Shown: piece after piece, positions 1-13,057 of the stretch
Layout: each line of letters begins with the position of its first letter
How positions within the stretch are numbered: position 1 is the first letter of the stretch
Assembly (NCBI GenBank): GCA_002189035.1
Contig: NEEC01000163.1
Span: forward strand, 1 to 64,000
Length of the DNA: 64,000 nt
Reading direction: 5' to 3'
Source of the DNA: Utricularia gibba
Taxonomy: Eukaryota > Streptophyta > Magnoliopsida > Lamiales > Lentibulariaceae
Notes under the pieces: generated by a model
The model's input: the letters and a program-made list of their open reading frames with translations, nothing else
Database searches by the model: none
Told to the model about the DNA's origin: nothing
Translations under genes and position numbers: made by a program

Positions 1-1490
1 GCGACTCCTTTGCTCGTTTTTATGCGAAAATTTTTGTCGGATTGCGAAACCCGCGTGATTCGTTAATATATGTAAAATCCTGAATTTCGCAGCATTCTCA
101 TGCGTTTCTATGGGTGTGCTCGGGCCTGGGACTTCCTACACCAAGGGGTGGCCTCGCGCAGCCTTCGCCATTGACGCCACATCGTCCAAACCGTTTAGAG
201 TCACGCGACACACAGCATACCGTTTCGAAGCTCATTCTGAGACGATCGTTTTTCGTGTTGGGAGTCGCCCATCCGAGGAAAGTTCGAAGCTCGAAGGATG
301 GCCTTATATTAGCCTTGAATGTGTTCCCAAAATGGTCTAGCCATTGGGACATCGCGACTCCTTTGCTCCTTTTTATGCGAAAATTATTCTCGGATTGCGA
401 AACGCGTGATTCGTTAATATATGTCAAAATCTTGAATTTCGCGGCATTCTCATGCGTTTCTCCGAGTGTGCTCGGGCCCTGGAATTCCTACATTAAGGGG
501 TGGCCTCGCGCAGCCTTCGCCAATTGACGCCACATCGTCCAAACCGTTTAGAGTCACGCGACACACAGCATACCGTTTCGAAGCTCATTCTGACGATCGT
601 TTTTCGTGTTGGGACGCCCATCCGAGGAAAGTTCGAAGCTTGACGGATGGCCCTATATAAGCCTTGAATGGTGTCACAAAATGGCCTAGCCATTGGGGAC
701 GTTGCGACTCCTTTGCTCGTTTTTATGCGAAAATTGTTCTCGGATTGCGAACACGCGTGATTCGTTAATATATGTAAAATCTGAATTTCGCGGCATTCTC
801 ATGCGTTTCTCCGGTGTGCTCACTTCCTACACCAAGGGTGGCCTCGCGCAGCCTTCGCCATTGACGCCACATCGTCCAAACCGTTTAGAGTCACGCGACA
901 CAGCATACCGTTTCGAAGCTCATTCTGAGACGATCGTTTTTCGTGTTGGGAATCGCCCATCCGAGGAAAGTTCGAAGCTCGACGGATGGCCCTATATAAG
1001 TAATGGTGTCACAAAATGGCCTAGCCATTGGGGACGTTGGACTCGTTTGCTCGTTTTTATGCGAAAATAATCTCGGCTTGCGAAACACGCGTGATTCGTT
1101 AATATATGTAAAAATCTAAATTTCGCGGCATTCTCATGCGTTTCTACGGGTGTGCTCGGGCCCGGGACTTCCTACACCAAGGGGTGGCCTCGCGCAGCCT
1201 TCGCATTGACGCCACATCGTCCAAACCGTTTAGAGTCACGCGACACACAGCATACCGTTTCGAAGCTCATTCTGAGACGATCGTTTTTCGTGTTGGAAGT
1301 TCGCCCATCCGAGGAAAGTTCGAAGCTCGACGGATGGCCCTATATAAGCCTTGAATGGTGTCACAAAATGGCCTAGCCATTGGGGACGTTGGGACTCGTT
1401 TGCTCGTTTTTATGCGAAAATTGTTCTCGGCTTGCGAAACACGCGTGATTCGTTAATATATGTCAAAATCTTGAATTTCGCGGCATTCTC
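1..1490 (+). repeat. Gamma-delta-epsilon-zeta partial block at window start
   Basis: The copies at 100 (ATGGG start, AGTCGCCC, TTATATTAG, GACATCGCG), 452 (type Q with GCCAATTGACG, CTATATAAG), 801 (AATCGCCC, CTATATAAG) and 1136 (GGAAGTTCGCCC, GACGTTGGGACTCG) follow the last four steps of the six-member order and lead into an alpha copy at 1491. The junction entering the first copy has the rare TTTTTGTCGG, shared with the beta-gamma junction near 11576. This makes the stretch a close relative of 11550-13057. Confidence 0.55.
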
Positions 1491-4400
1491 ATGCGTTTCT
1501 CCGAGTGTGCTCGGGCCCTGGGAATTCCTACATTAAGGGGTGGCCTCGCGCAGCCTTCGCCATTGACGCCACATCGTCCAAACCGTTTAGAGTCACGCGA
1601 CACACAGCATACCGTTTCGAAGCTCATTCCGAGACGGTCGTTTTTCGTGTTGGGAGCTTGCCCATCCGAGGAAAGTTCGAAGCTCGAAGGATGGCCTTAT
1701 ATTAGCCTTCAATGTGTCAAAATGGTCTAGCCATTGGGGACATCGCGACTCCTTTGCTCGTTTTTATGCGAAAATTATTCTCGGCTTGCGAAACACGCGT
1801 GATTCGTTAATATATGTCAAAATCTTGAATTTCGCGGCATTCTCATGCGTTTCTCGGGTGTGCTCGGGCCCGGGACTTCCTACACCAAGGGGTGGCCTCG
1901 CGCAGCCTTCGCCATTGACGCCACATCGTCCAAACCGTTTAGAGTCACGCGACACACAGCATACCGTTTCGAAGCTCATTCTGAGACGATCGTTTTTCGT
2001 GTTGGGAGTTCGCCCATCCGAGGAAAGTTCGAAGCTCGACGGATGGCCCTATATAAGCCTTGAATGGTGTCACAAAATGGTCTAGCCATTGGGGACATTG
2101 ACTCCTTTGCTCGTTTTTATGCGAAAATTATTCTCGGATTGCGAAACACGCGTGATTCGTTAATATATGTCAAAATCTTGAATTTCGCGGCATTCTCATG
2201 CGTTTCTCTGTGTGCTCGGGCCCTGGGAATTCCTACATTAAGGGGTGGCCTCGCGCAGCCTTCGCCATTGACGCCACATCGTCCAAACCGTTTAGAGTCA
2301 CGCGAACACACAGCCGTTTCGAAGCTCATTCTGAGACGATCGTTTTTCGTGTTGGGAGTTCGCCCATCCGAGGAAAGTTCGAAGCTCGACGGATGGCCTA
2401 TATAAGCCTTGAATGGTGTCACAAAATGGTCTAGCATTGGGGACGTTGGGACTCGTTTGCTCGTTTTTATGCGAAAATAATCTCGGCTTGCGAAACACGC
2501 GTGATTCGTTAATATATGTCAAAATCTTGAATTTCGCGGCATTCTCATGCGTTTCTCGAGTGTGCTCGGGCCCTGGGAATTCCTACACCAAGGGGTGGCC
2601 TCGCGCAGCCTTCGCAATTGACGCCACATCAAAACCGTTTAGAGTCACGCGACACACAGCATACCGTTTCGAAGCTCATTCTGAGACGATCGTTTTTTGT
2701 GTTGAAAGCGCCCATCCGAGGAAAGTTCGAAGCTCGGATGGCCCTATATAAGCCTTGAATGGTGTCACAAAATGGCCTAGCCATTGGGGACGTTGGACTC
2801 GTTTGCTCGTTTTTATGCGAAAATTGTTCTCGGCTTGCGAAACACGCGTGATTCGTTAATATATGTCAAAATCTTGAATTTCGCGGCATTCTCATGCGTT
2901 TCTCAGTGTGCTCGGGCCCTGGGAATTCCTACATTAAGGGGTGGCCTCGCGCAGCCTTCGCCATTGACGCCACATCGTCCAAACCGTTTAGAGTCACGCG
3001 ACACACAGCATACCGTTTCGAAGCTCATTCTGAGACGGTCGTTTTTCGTGTTGGGAGTTCGCCCATCCGAGGAAAGTTCGAAGCTCGACGGATGGCCTAT
3101 ATAAGCCTTGAATGGTGTCACAAAATGGCCTAGCCATTGGGGACGTTGGGACTCGTTTGCTCGTTTTTATGCGAAAATAATTCGGCTTGCGAACACGCGT
3201 GATTCGTTAATATATGTCAAAATCTTGAATTTCGCGGCATTCTCATGCGTTTCTCGGTGTGCTCGGGCCCTGGGACTTCCTACACCAAGGGGTGGCCTCG
3301 CGCAGCCTTCGCCATTGACGCCACATCGTCCAAACCGTTTAGAGTCACGACACACAGCATACCGTTTCGAAGCTCATTCGAGACGGTCGTTTTTTGTGTT
3401 GGCCCATCCGAGGAAAGTTCGAAGCTCGAAGGATGGCCCTATATAAGCCTTGAATGGTGTCACAAAATGGCCTAGCCATTGGGGACGTTGGGACTCGTTT
3501 GCTCGTTTTTATGCGAAAATTATTCTCGGCTTGCGAAACACGCGTGATTCGTTAATATATGTCAAAATCTTGAATTTCGCGGCATTCTCATGCGTTTCTC
3601 GTGTGCTCGGGCCCTGGGAATTCCTACATTAAGGGGTGGCCTCGCGCAGCCTTCGCCATTGACGCCACATCGTCCAAACCGTTTAGAGTCACGCGACACA
3701 CAGCATACCGTTTCGAAGCTCATTCTGAGACGATCGTTTTTCGTGTTGGGAGTTCGCCCATCGAGGAAAGTTCGAAGCTCGAAGGATGGCCTTATATTAG
3801 CCTTGAATGGTGTCACAAAATGGTCTAGCCATTGGGGACGTTGCGACTCCTTTGCTCGTTTTATGCGAAAATTTTTCTCGGATTGCGAAACACGCGTGAT
3901 TCGTTAATATATGTAAAATCTGAATTTCGCGGCATTCTCATGCGTTTCTGGGTGTGCTCGGGCCTGGGACTTCCTACACCAAGGGGTGGCCTCGCGCAGC
4001 CTTCGCCATTGACGCCACATCGTCAAACCGTTTAGAGTCACGCGACACACAGCATACCGTTTCGAAGCTCATTCTGAGACGATCGTTTTTCGTGTTGGGA
4101 GCTCGCCCATCCGAGGAAAGTTCGAAGCTCGACGGATGGCCTTATATTAGCCTTGAATGGTGTCACAAAATGGTCTAGCCATTGGGGACGTTGCGACTCC
4201 TTTGCTCGTTTTTTATGCGAAAATTATTCTCGGATTGCGAAACACGCGTGATTCGTTAAATATGTCAAAATCTTGAATTTCGCGGCATTCTCATGCGTTT
4301 CTCAGTGTGCTCGGGCCCTGGATTCCTACATTAAGGGGTGGCCTCGCGCAGCCTTCGCCATTGACGCCACATCGTCCAAACCGTTTAGAGTCACGCGACA

Positions 4401-6442
4401 CACAGCATACCGTTTCGAAGCTCATTCTGAGACGATCGTTTTTCGTGTTGGGATCGCCCATCGAGGAAAGTTCGAAGCTCGACGGATGGCCTATATAAGC
4501 CTTGAATGGTGTCACAAAATGGCCTAGCCATTGGGGACGTTGCGACTCCTTTGCTCGTTTTTATGCGAAAATTGTTTCTCGGATTGCGAAACGCGTGATT
4601 CGTTAATATATGTAAAAATCTTGAATTTCGCGGCATTCTCATGCGTTTCTGGGTGTGCTCGGGCCGGGAATTCCTACACAAGGGGTGGCCTCGCGCAGCC
4701 TTCGCCATTGACGCCACATCGTCCAAACGTTTAGAGTCACGCGACACAGCATACCGTTTCGAAGCTCATTCTGAGACGATCGTTTTTCGTGTTGGGAAGC
4801 CCATCCGAGGAAAGTTCGAAGCTCGACGGATGGCCTATATAAGCCTTGAATGGTGTCACAAATGGCCTAGCCATTGGGGACGTTGGGACTCGTTTGCTCG
4901 TTTTTATGCGAAAATATCTCGGCTTGCGAAACACGCGTGATTCGTTAATATATGTAAAATCTTGAATTTCGCGGCATTCTCATGCGTTTCTCGGTGTGCT
5001 CGGGCCCTGGGACTTCCTACACCAAGGGGTGGCCTCGCGCAGCCTTCGCCATTGACGCCACATCGTCCAAACCGTTTAGAGTCACGCGACACAGCATACC
5101 GTTTCGAAGCTCATTCTGAGACGATCGTTTTTCGTGTTGGAAGTTCGCCCATCCGAGGAAAGTTCGAAGCTCGACGGATGGCCTATATAAGCCTTGAATG
5201 GTGTCACAAAATGGCCTAGCCATGGGGACGTTGGGACTCGTTTGCTCGTTTTTATGCGAAAATTGTTCTCGGCTTGCGAAACACGCGTGATTCGTTAATA
5301 TATGTCAAAATCTTGAATTTCGCGGCATTCTCATGCGTTTCTCCGGTGTGCTCGGGCCCTGGGAATTCCTACATTAAGGGGTGGCCTCGCGCAGCCTTCG
5401 CCATTGACGCCACATCGTCCAAACCGTTTAGAGTCACGCGACACACAGCATACCGTTTCGAAGCTCATTCCGAGACGGTCGTTTTTCGTGTTGGGAGTTG
5501 CCCATCCGAGGAAAGTTCGAAGCTCGAAGGATGGCCTTATATAGCCTTCAATGGTGTCACAAAATGGTCTAGCCATTGGGGACATTGCGACTCCTTTGCT
5601 CGTTTTTATGCGAAAATTATTCTCGGCTTGCGAAACACGCGTGATTCGTTAATATATGTCAAAATCTTGAATTTCGCGGCATTCTCATGCGTTTCTCGGG
5701 TGTGCTCGGGCCCGGGAATTCCTACACCAAGGGGTGGCCTCGCGCAGCCTTCGCCATTGACGCCACATCGTCCAAACCGTTTAGAGTCACGCGACACACA
5801 GCATACCGTTTCGAAGCTCATTCTGAGACGATCGTTTTTCGTGTTGGGAGTTCGCCCATCCGAGGAAAGTTCGAAGCTCGACGGATGGCCCTATATAAGC
5901 CTTGAATGGTGTCACAAAATGGCTAGCCATTGGGGACGTCGACTCCTTTGCTCGTTTTTATGCGAAAATTATTCTCGGCTTGCGAAACACGCGTGATTCG
6001 TTAATATATGTCAAAATCTTGAATTTCGCGGCATTCTCATGCGTTTCTCCGTGTGCTCGGGCCCTGGAATTCCTACATTAAGGGGTGGCCTCGCGCAGCC
6101 TTCGCCATTGACGCCACATCGTCCAAACCGTTTAGAGTCACGCGACACACAGCATACCGTTTCGAAGCTCATTCCGAGACGGTCGTTTTTCGTGTTGGGA
6201 GTTCGCCCATCCGAGGAAAGTTCGAAGCTCGACGGATGGCCTATATAAGCCTTGAATGGTGTCACAAAATGGTAGCCATTGGGGACGTTGCGACTCCTTT
6301 GCTCGTTTTTATGCGAAAATCTCGGCTTGCGAAACACGCGTGATTCGTTAATATATGTCAAAATCTTGAATTTCGCGGCATTCTCATGCGTTTCTCGGTG
6401 TGCTCGGGCCCTGGGACTTCCTACACCAAGGGGTGGCCTCGC

Positions 6443-6560
6443 GCAGCCTTCGCTTGACGCCACATGTTTAGAGTCACGCGACACACAGCATACCGTTTCG
6501 AAGCTCATTCTGAGACGGTCGTTTTTCGTGTTGGGTTGCCCATCGAAGCTCGGATGGCCT
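6443..6560 (+). repeat. Monomer with several internal deletions
   Basis: In the copy anchored at 6386, CACATCGTCCAAACCGTTTAG is reduced to CACATGTTTAG. Further on, the CCCATCCGAGGAAAGTTCG stretch plus GACGG is reduced to CCCATCGAAGCTCGGATGG. The interval to the next anchor is about 319 bp. The second loss removes one of the two TTCGAAGCTC copies in part, by joining across related sequence. Confidence 0.85.
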
Positions 6561-7764
6561 ATATAAGCCTTGAATGGTGTCACAAAATGGCCTAGCCATT
6601 GGGGACGTTGGGACTCGTTTGCTCGTTTTTATGCGAAACTCTCGGCTTGCGAAACACGCGTGATTCGTTAATATATGTCAAAATCTGAATTTCGCGGCAT
6701 TCTCATGCGTTTCTCCGAGTGTGCTCGGGCCCTGGGAATTCCTACATTAAGGGGTGGCCTCGCGCAGCCTTCGCCATTGACGCCACATCGTCCAAACCGT
6801 TTAGAGTCACGCGACACACAGCATACCGTTTCGAAGCTCATTCTGAGACGATCGTTTTTCGTGTTGGGAACGCCCATCCGAGGAAAGTTCGAAGCTCGAC
6901 GGATGGCCTATATAAGCCTTGAATGGTGTCACAAAATGGCCTAGCCATTGGGGACGTTGCGACTCCTTTGCTCGTTTTTATGCGAAAATTGTTCTCGGCT
7001 TGCGAAACACGCGTGATTCGTTAATATATGTCAAAATCTTGAATTTCGCGGCATTCTCATGCGTTTCTCCGGGTGTGCTCGGGCCCGGGACTTCCTACAC
7101 CAAGGGGTGGCCTCGCGCAGCCTTCGCCATTGACGCCACATCGTCCAAACCGTTTAGAGTCACGCGACACACAGCATACCGTTTCGAAGCTCATTCTGAG
7201 ACGATCGTTTTTCGTGTTGGGACGCCCATCCGAGGAAAGTTCGAAGCTCGACGGATGGCCCTATATAAGCCTTGAATGGTGTCACAAAATGGCCTAGCCA
7301 TTGGGGACGTTGGGACTCGTTTGCTCGTTTTTATGCGAAAATAATCTCGGCTTGCGAAACACGCGTGATTCGTTAATATATGTAAAAATCTGAATTTCGC
7401 GGCATTCTCATGCGTTTCTCGGGTGTGCTCGGGCCCGGGACTTCCTACACCAAGGGGTGGCCTCGCGCAGCCTTCGCCATTGACGCCACATCGTCCAAAC
7501 CGTTTAGAGTCACGCGACACACAGCATACCGTTTCGAAGCTCATTCTGAGACGGTCGTTTTTCGTGTTGGAAGTTCGCCCATCCGAGGAAAGTTCGAAGC
7601 TCGACGGATGGCCCTATATAAGCCTTGAATGGTGTCACAAAATGGCCTAGCCATTGGGGACGTTGGGACTCGTTTGCTCGTTTTTATGCGAAAATTGTTC
7701 TCGGCTTGCGAAACACGCGTGATTCGTTAATATATGTCAAAATCTTGAATTTCGCGGCATTCTC

Positions 7765-9175
7765 ATGCGTTTCTCCGAGTGTGCTCGGGCCCTGGGAATT
7801 CCTACATTAAGGGGTGGCCTCGCGCAGCCTTCGCCATTGACGCCACATCGTCCAAACCGTTTAGAGTCACGCGACACACAGCATACCGTTTCGAAGCTCA
7901 TTCCGAGACGGTCGTTTTTCGTGTTGGGAGTTGCCCATCCGAGGAAAGTTCGAAGCTCGAAGGATGGCCTTATATTAGCCTTCAATGGTGTCACAAAATG
8001 GTCTAGCCATTGGGGACATTGCGACTCCTTTGCTCGTTTTTATGCGAAAATTATTCTCGGCTTGCGAAACACGCGTGATTCGTTAATATATGTCAAATCT
8101 TGAATTTCGCGGCATTCTCATGCGTTTCTCGGGTGTGCTCGGGCCCGGGACTTCCTACACCAAGGGGTGGCCTCGCGCAGCCTTCGCCATTGACGCCACA
8201 TCGTCCAAACCGTTTAGAGTCACGCGACACACAGCATACCGTTTCGAAGCTCATTCTGAGACGATCGTTTTTCGTGTTGGAAGTTCGCCCATCCGAGGAA
8301 AGTTCGAAGCTCGAAGGATGGCCTTATATTAGCCTTGAATGGTGTCACAAAATGGTCTAGCCATTGGGGACGTTGCGACTCCTTTGCTCGTTTTTATGCG
8401 AAATTTTTCTCGGATTGCGAAACACGCGTGATTCGTTAATATATGTAAAATCCTGAATTTCGCGGCATTCTCATGCGTTTCTGGGTGTGCTCGGGCCTGG
8501 GACTTCCTACACCAAGGGGTGGCCTCGCGCAGCCTTCGCCATTGACGCCACATCGTCCAAACCGTTTAGAGTCACGCGACACACAGCATACCGTTTCGAA
8601 GCTCATTCTGAGACGATCGTTTTTCGTGTTGGGAGCTCGCCCATCCGAGGAAAGTTCGAAGCTCGAAGGATGGCCTTATATTAGCCTTGAATGGTGTCAC
8701 AAAATGGCTAGCCATTGGGGACATTGCGACTCCTTTGCTCGTTTTTATGCGAAAATTATTCTCGGCTTGCGAAACACGCGTGATTCGTTAATATATGTCA
8801 AAATCTTGAATTTCGCGGCATTCTCATGCGTTTCTCCGAGTGTGCTCGGGCCCTGGGAATTCCTACATTAAGGGGTGGCCTCGCGCAGCCTTCGCCATTG
8901 ACGCCACATCGTCCAAACCGTTTAGAGTCACGCGACACACCATACCGTTTCGAAGCTCATTCTGAGACGATCGTTTTTGTGTTGGGATCGCCCATCCGAG
9001 GAAAGTTCGAAGCTCGACGGATGGCCTATATAAGCCTTGAATGGTGTCACAAAATGGCCTAGCCATTGGGGACGTTGGGACTCGTTTGCTCGTTTTTATG
9101 CGAAAATAATCTCGGCTTGCGAAACACGCGTGATTCGTTAATATATGTCAAAATCTTGAATTTCGCGGCATTCTC
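7765..9175 (+). repeat. Alpha-beta-gamma-delta partial block
   Basis: 7765 (type Q, CCGAGACGGTCG, GAAGG, TTATATTAG, CAATGG, GACATTGCG), 8120 (type P, GGAAGTTCGCCC, TTATATTAG, GACGTTGCG), 8473 (GGGTG start, AGCTCGCCC, TTATATTAG, GACATTGCG) and 8826 (type Q, GGGATCGCCC, CTATATAAG) follow the first four steps of the six-member order. The copies after it run zeta-like (9176), beta-like (9532), gamma-like (9887), delta (10240) and zeta-like (10588) before the full block at 10943. Confidence 0.55.
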
Positions 9176-10942
9176 ATGCGTTTCTCCGAGTGTGCTCGGG
9201 CCCTGGGAATTCCTACATTAAGGGGTGGCCTCGCGCAGCCTTCGCCATTGACGCCACATCGTCCAAACCGTTTAGAGTCACGCGACACACAGCATACCGT
9301 TTCGAAGCTCATTCCGAGACGGTCGTTTTTCGTGTTGGGAGTTCGCCCATCCGAGGAAAGTTCGAAGCTCGACGGATGGCCTATATAAGCCTTGAATGGT
9401 GTCACAAAATGGCCTAGCCATTGGGGACGTTGGGACTCGTTTGCTCGTTTTTATGCGAAAATTGTTCTCGGCTTGCGAAACACGCGTGATTCGTTAATAT
9501 ATGTCAAAATCTTGAATTTCGCGGCATTCTCATGCGTTTCTCCGAGTGTGCTCGGCCCTGGGAATTCCTACACCAAGGGGTGGCCTCGCGCAGCCTTCGC
9601 CATTGACGCCACATCGTCCAAACCGTTTAGAGTCACGCGACACACAGCATACCGTTTCGAAGCTCATTCTGAGACGGTCGTTTTTCGTGTTGGAAGTTCG
9701 CCCATCCGAGGAAAGTTCGAAGCTCGAAGGATGGCCTTATATTAGCCTTGAATGGTGTCACAAAATGGTCTAGCCATTGGGGACGTTGCGACTCCTTTGC
9801 TCGTTTTTATGCGAAAATTTTCTCGGATTGCGAAACACGCGTGATTCGTTAATATATGTAAAAATCTTGAATTTCGCGGCATTCTCATGCGTTTCTAGGG
9901 TGTGCTCGGGCCCTGGGAATTCCTACACCAAGGGGTGGCCTCGCGCAGCCTTCGCCATTGACGCCACATCGTCCAAACCGTTTAGAGTCACGCGACACAC
10001 AGCATACCGTTTCGAAGCTCATTCTGAGACGATCGTTTTTCGTGTTGGGAGCTCGCCCATCCGAGGAAAGTTCGAAGCTCGAAGGATGGCCTTATATAGC
10101 CTTGAATGGTTTCACAAAATGGTCTAGCCATTGGGGACATCGCGACTCCTTTGCTCGTTTTTATGCGAAAATTATTCTCGGATTGCGAAACACGCGTGAT
10201 TCGTTAATATATGTCAAAATCTTGAATTTCGCCATTCTCATGCGTTTCTCCGAGTGTGCTCGGGCCCTGGAATTCCTACATTAAGGGGTGGCCTCGCGCA
10301 GCCTTCGCAATTGACGCCACATCGTCCAAACCGTTTAGAGTCACGCGACACAGCATACCGTTTCGAAGCTCATTCTGAGACGATCGTTTTTCGTGTTGGG
10401 AAATCGCCCATCCGAGGAAAGTTCGAAGCTCGACGGATGGCCCTATATAAGCCTTGAATGGTGTCACAAAATGGCCTAGCCATTGGGGACGTTGGGACTC
10501 CTTTGCTCGTTTTTATGCGAAAATATCTCGGCTTGCGAAACACGCGTGATTCGTTAATATATGTAAAATCTTGAATTTCGCATTCTCATGCGTTTCTCCG
10601 AGTGTGCTCGGGCCCTGGGAATTCCTACATTAAGGGGTGGCCTCGCGCAGCCTTCGCAATTGACGCCACATCGTCCAAACCGTTTAGAGTCACGCGACAC
10701 ACAGCATACCGTTTCGAAGCTCATTCCGAGACGGTCGTTTTTCGTGTTGGAAGTTCGCCCATCCGAGGAAAGTTCGAAGCTCGACGGATGGCCCTATATA
10801 AGCCTTGAATGGTGTCACAAAATGGCTAGCCATTGGGGACGTTGGGACTCGTTTGCTCGTTTTTATGCGAAAATTGTTCTCGGCTGCGAAACACGCGTGA
10901 TTCGTTAATATATGTCAAAATCTTGAATTTCGCGGCATTCTC

Positions 10943-13057
10943 ATGCGTTTCTCCGAGTGTGCTCGGGCCCTGGGAATTCCTACATTAAGGGGTGGCCTCG
11001 CGCAGCCTTCGCCATTGACGCCACATCGTCCAAACCGTTTAGAGTCACGCGACACACAGCATACCGTTTCGAAGCTCATTCCGAGACGGTCGTTTTTCGT
11101 GTTGGGAGCTTGCCCATCCGAGGAAAGTTCGAAGCTCGAAGGATGGCCTTATATAGCCTTCAATGTGTCACAAAATGGTCTAGCCATTGGGGACATCGCG
11201 ACTCCTTTGCTCGTTTTTATGCGAAAATTATTCTCGGCTTGCGAAACACGCGTGATTCGTTAATATATATCTTGAATTTCGCGGCATTCTCATGCGTTTC
11301 TCGGGTGTGCTCGGGCCCCGGGACTTCCTACACCAAGGGGTGGCCTCGCGCAGCCTTCGCCATTGACGCCACATCGTCCAAACCGTTTAGAGTCACGCGA
11401 CACACAGCATACCGTTTCGAAGCTCATTCTGAGACGATCGTTTTTCGTGTTGGAAGTTCGCCCATCCGAGGAAAGTTCGAAGCTCGAAGGATGGCCTTAT
11501 ATTAGCCTTGAATGGTTTCACAAAATGGTCTAGCCATTGGGGACGTTGCGACTCCTTTGCTCGTTTTTATGCGAAAATTTTTGTCGGATTGCGAAACACG
11601 CGTGATTCGTTAATATATGTAAAATCTGAATTTCGCGGCATTCTCATGCGTTTCTATGGGTGTGCTCGGGCTGGGACCTACACCAAGGGGTGGCCTCGCG
11701 CAGCCTTCGCCATTGACGCCACATCGTCCAAACCGTTTAGAGTCACGCGACACACAGCATACCGTTTCGAAGCTCATTCTGAGACGATCGTTTTTCGTGT
11801 TGGGAGTCGCCCATCCGAGGAAAGTTCGAAGCTCGAAGGATGGCCTTATATTAGCCTTGAATGGTGTCACAAAATGGTCTAGCCATTGGGGACGTTGCGA
11901 CTCCTTTGCTCGTTTTTATGCGAAAATTATTCTCGGATTGCGAAACACGCGTGATTCGTTAATATATGTCAAAATCTTGAATTTCGCCATTCTCATGCGT
12001 TTCTCCGAGTGTGCTCGGGCCCTGGGATTCCTACATTAAGGGGTGGCCTCGCGCAGCCTTCGCCAATTGACGCCACATCGTCCAAACCGTTTAGAGTCAC
12101 GCGACACACAGCATACCGTTTCGAAGCTCATTCTAAGACGATCGTTTTTCGTGTTGGGAAATCGCCCATCCGAGGAAAGTTCGAAGCTCGACGGATGGCC
12201 CTATATAAGCCTTGAATGGTGTCACAAAATGGCCTAGCCATTGGGACGTTGCGACTCCTTTGCTCGTTTTTATGCGAAAATTGTCTCGGATTGCGAAACA
12301 CGCGTGATTCGTTAATATATGTAAAAATCCTTGAATTTCGCGGCATTCTCATGCGTTTCTATGGGTGTGCTCGGGCCGGGACTTCCTACACCAAGGGGTG
12401 GCCTCGCGCAGCCTTCGCCATTGACGCCACATCGTCCAACCGTTTAGAGTCACGCGACACACAGCATACCGTTTCGAAGCTCATTCTGAGACGATCGTTT
12501 TTCGTGTTGGGAATCGCCCATCCGAGGAAAGTTCGAAGCTCGACGGATGGCCCTATATAAGCCTTGAATGGTGTCACAAAATGGCCTAGCCATTGGGGAC
12601 GTTGGGACTCCTTTGCTCGTTTTTATGCGAAAATAATTCTCGGCTTGCGAAACACGCGTGATTCGTTAATATATGTAAAAATCTGAATTTCGCGGCATTC
12701 TCATGCGTTTCTAGGGTGTGCTCGGGCCCTGGGACTTCCTACACCAAGGGTGGCCTCGCGCAGCCTTCGCCATTGACGCCACATCGTCCAAACCGTTTAG
12801 AGTCACGCGACACACAGCATACCGTTTCGAAGCTCATTCTGAGACGATCGTTTTTCGTGTTGGAAGTTCGCCCATCCGAGGAAAGTTCGAAGCTCGACGG
12901 ATGGCCCTATATAAGCCTTGAATGGTGTCACAAAATGGCCTAGCCATTGGGGACGTTGGGACTCGTTTGCTCGTTTTTATGCGAAAATTATTCTCGGCTT
13001 GCGAAACACGCGTGATTCGTTAATATATGTCAAAATCTTGAATTTCGCGGCATTCTC
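10943..13057 (+). repeat. Complete six-monomer higher-order block, copy 1 (~2.1 kb)
   Basis: Six diagnosable monomers occur in order. Alpha (10943): type Q, CCGAGACGGTCG, AGCTTGCCC, GAAGGATGG, TTATATAG, CAATG, then a GACATCGCG junction. Beta (11292): type P, GGAAGTTCGCCC, GAAGG, TTATATTAG. Gamma (11646): ATGGG start, AGTCGCCC, GAAGG, TTATATTAG. Delta (11995): type Q, GGGAAATCGCCC, GACGG, CTATATAAG, GACGTTGCG. Epsilon (12351): ATGGG start, AATCGCCC, CTATATAAG, GACGTTGGG. Zeta (12703): GGAAGTTCGCCC, GACGG, CTATATAAG, GACGTTGGGACTCG. The next copy, 13058, is again type Q. The same order recurs at 33120. Confidence 0.65.

Larger units (their letters stand above)
1..10942 (+). repeat. Array segment 1, monomer register
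   Basis: Anchor positions with type at the GAATTC/GACTTC and CATTAAGG/CACCAAGG sites (Q, P or mixed M): 100P 452Q 801P 1136P 1491Q 1845P 2198Q 2547M 2894Q 3245P 3590Q 3940P 4293Q 4641M 4982P 5333Q 5687M 6039Q 6386P 6705Q 7059P 7410P 7765Q 8120P 8473P 8826Q 9176Q 9532M 9887M 10240Q 10588Q. There are 31 copies. The window opens inside the tail of a beta-like monomer carrying the rare TTTTTGTCGG variant. Copies between about 2200 and 6700 are the most eroded part of this segment, with many short deletions. From 7410 onward the copies are longer and the alpha-beta-gamma-delta order is easy to follow. Confidence 0.9.
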
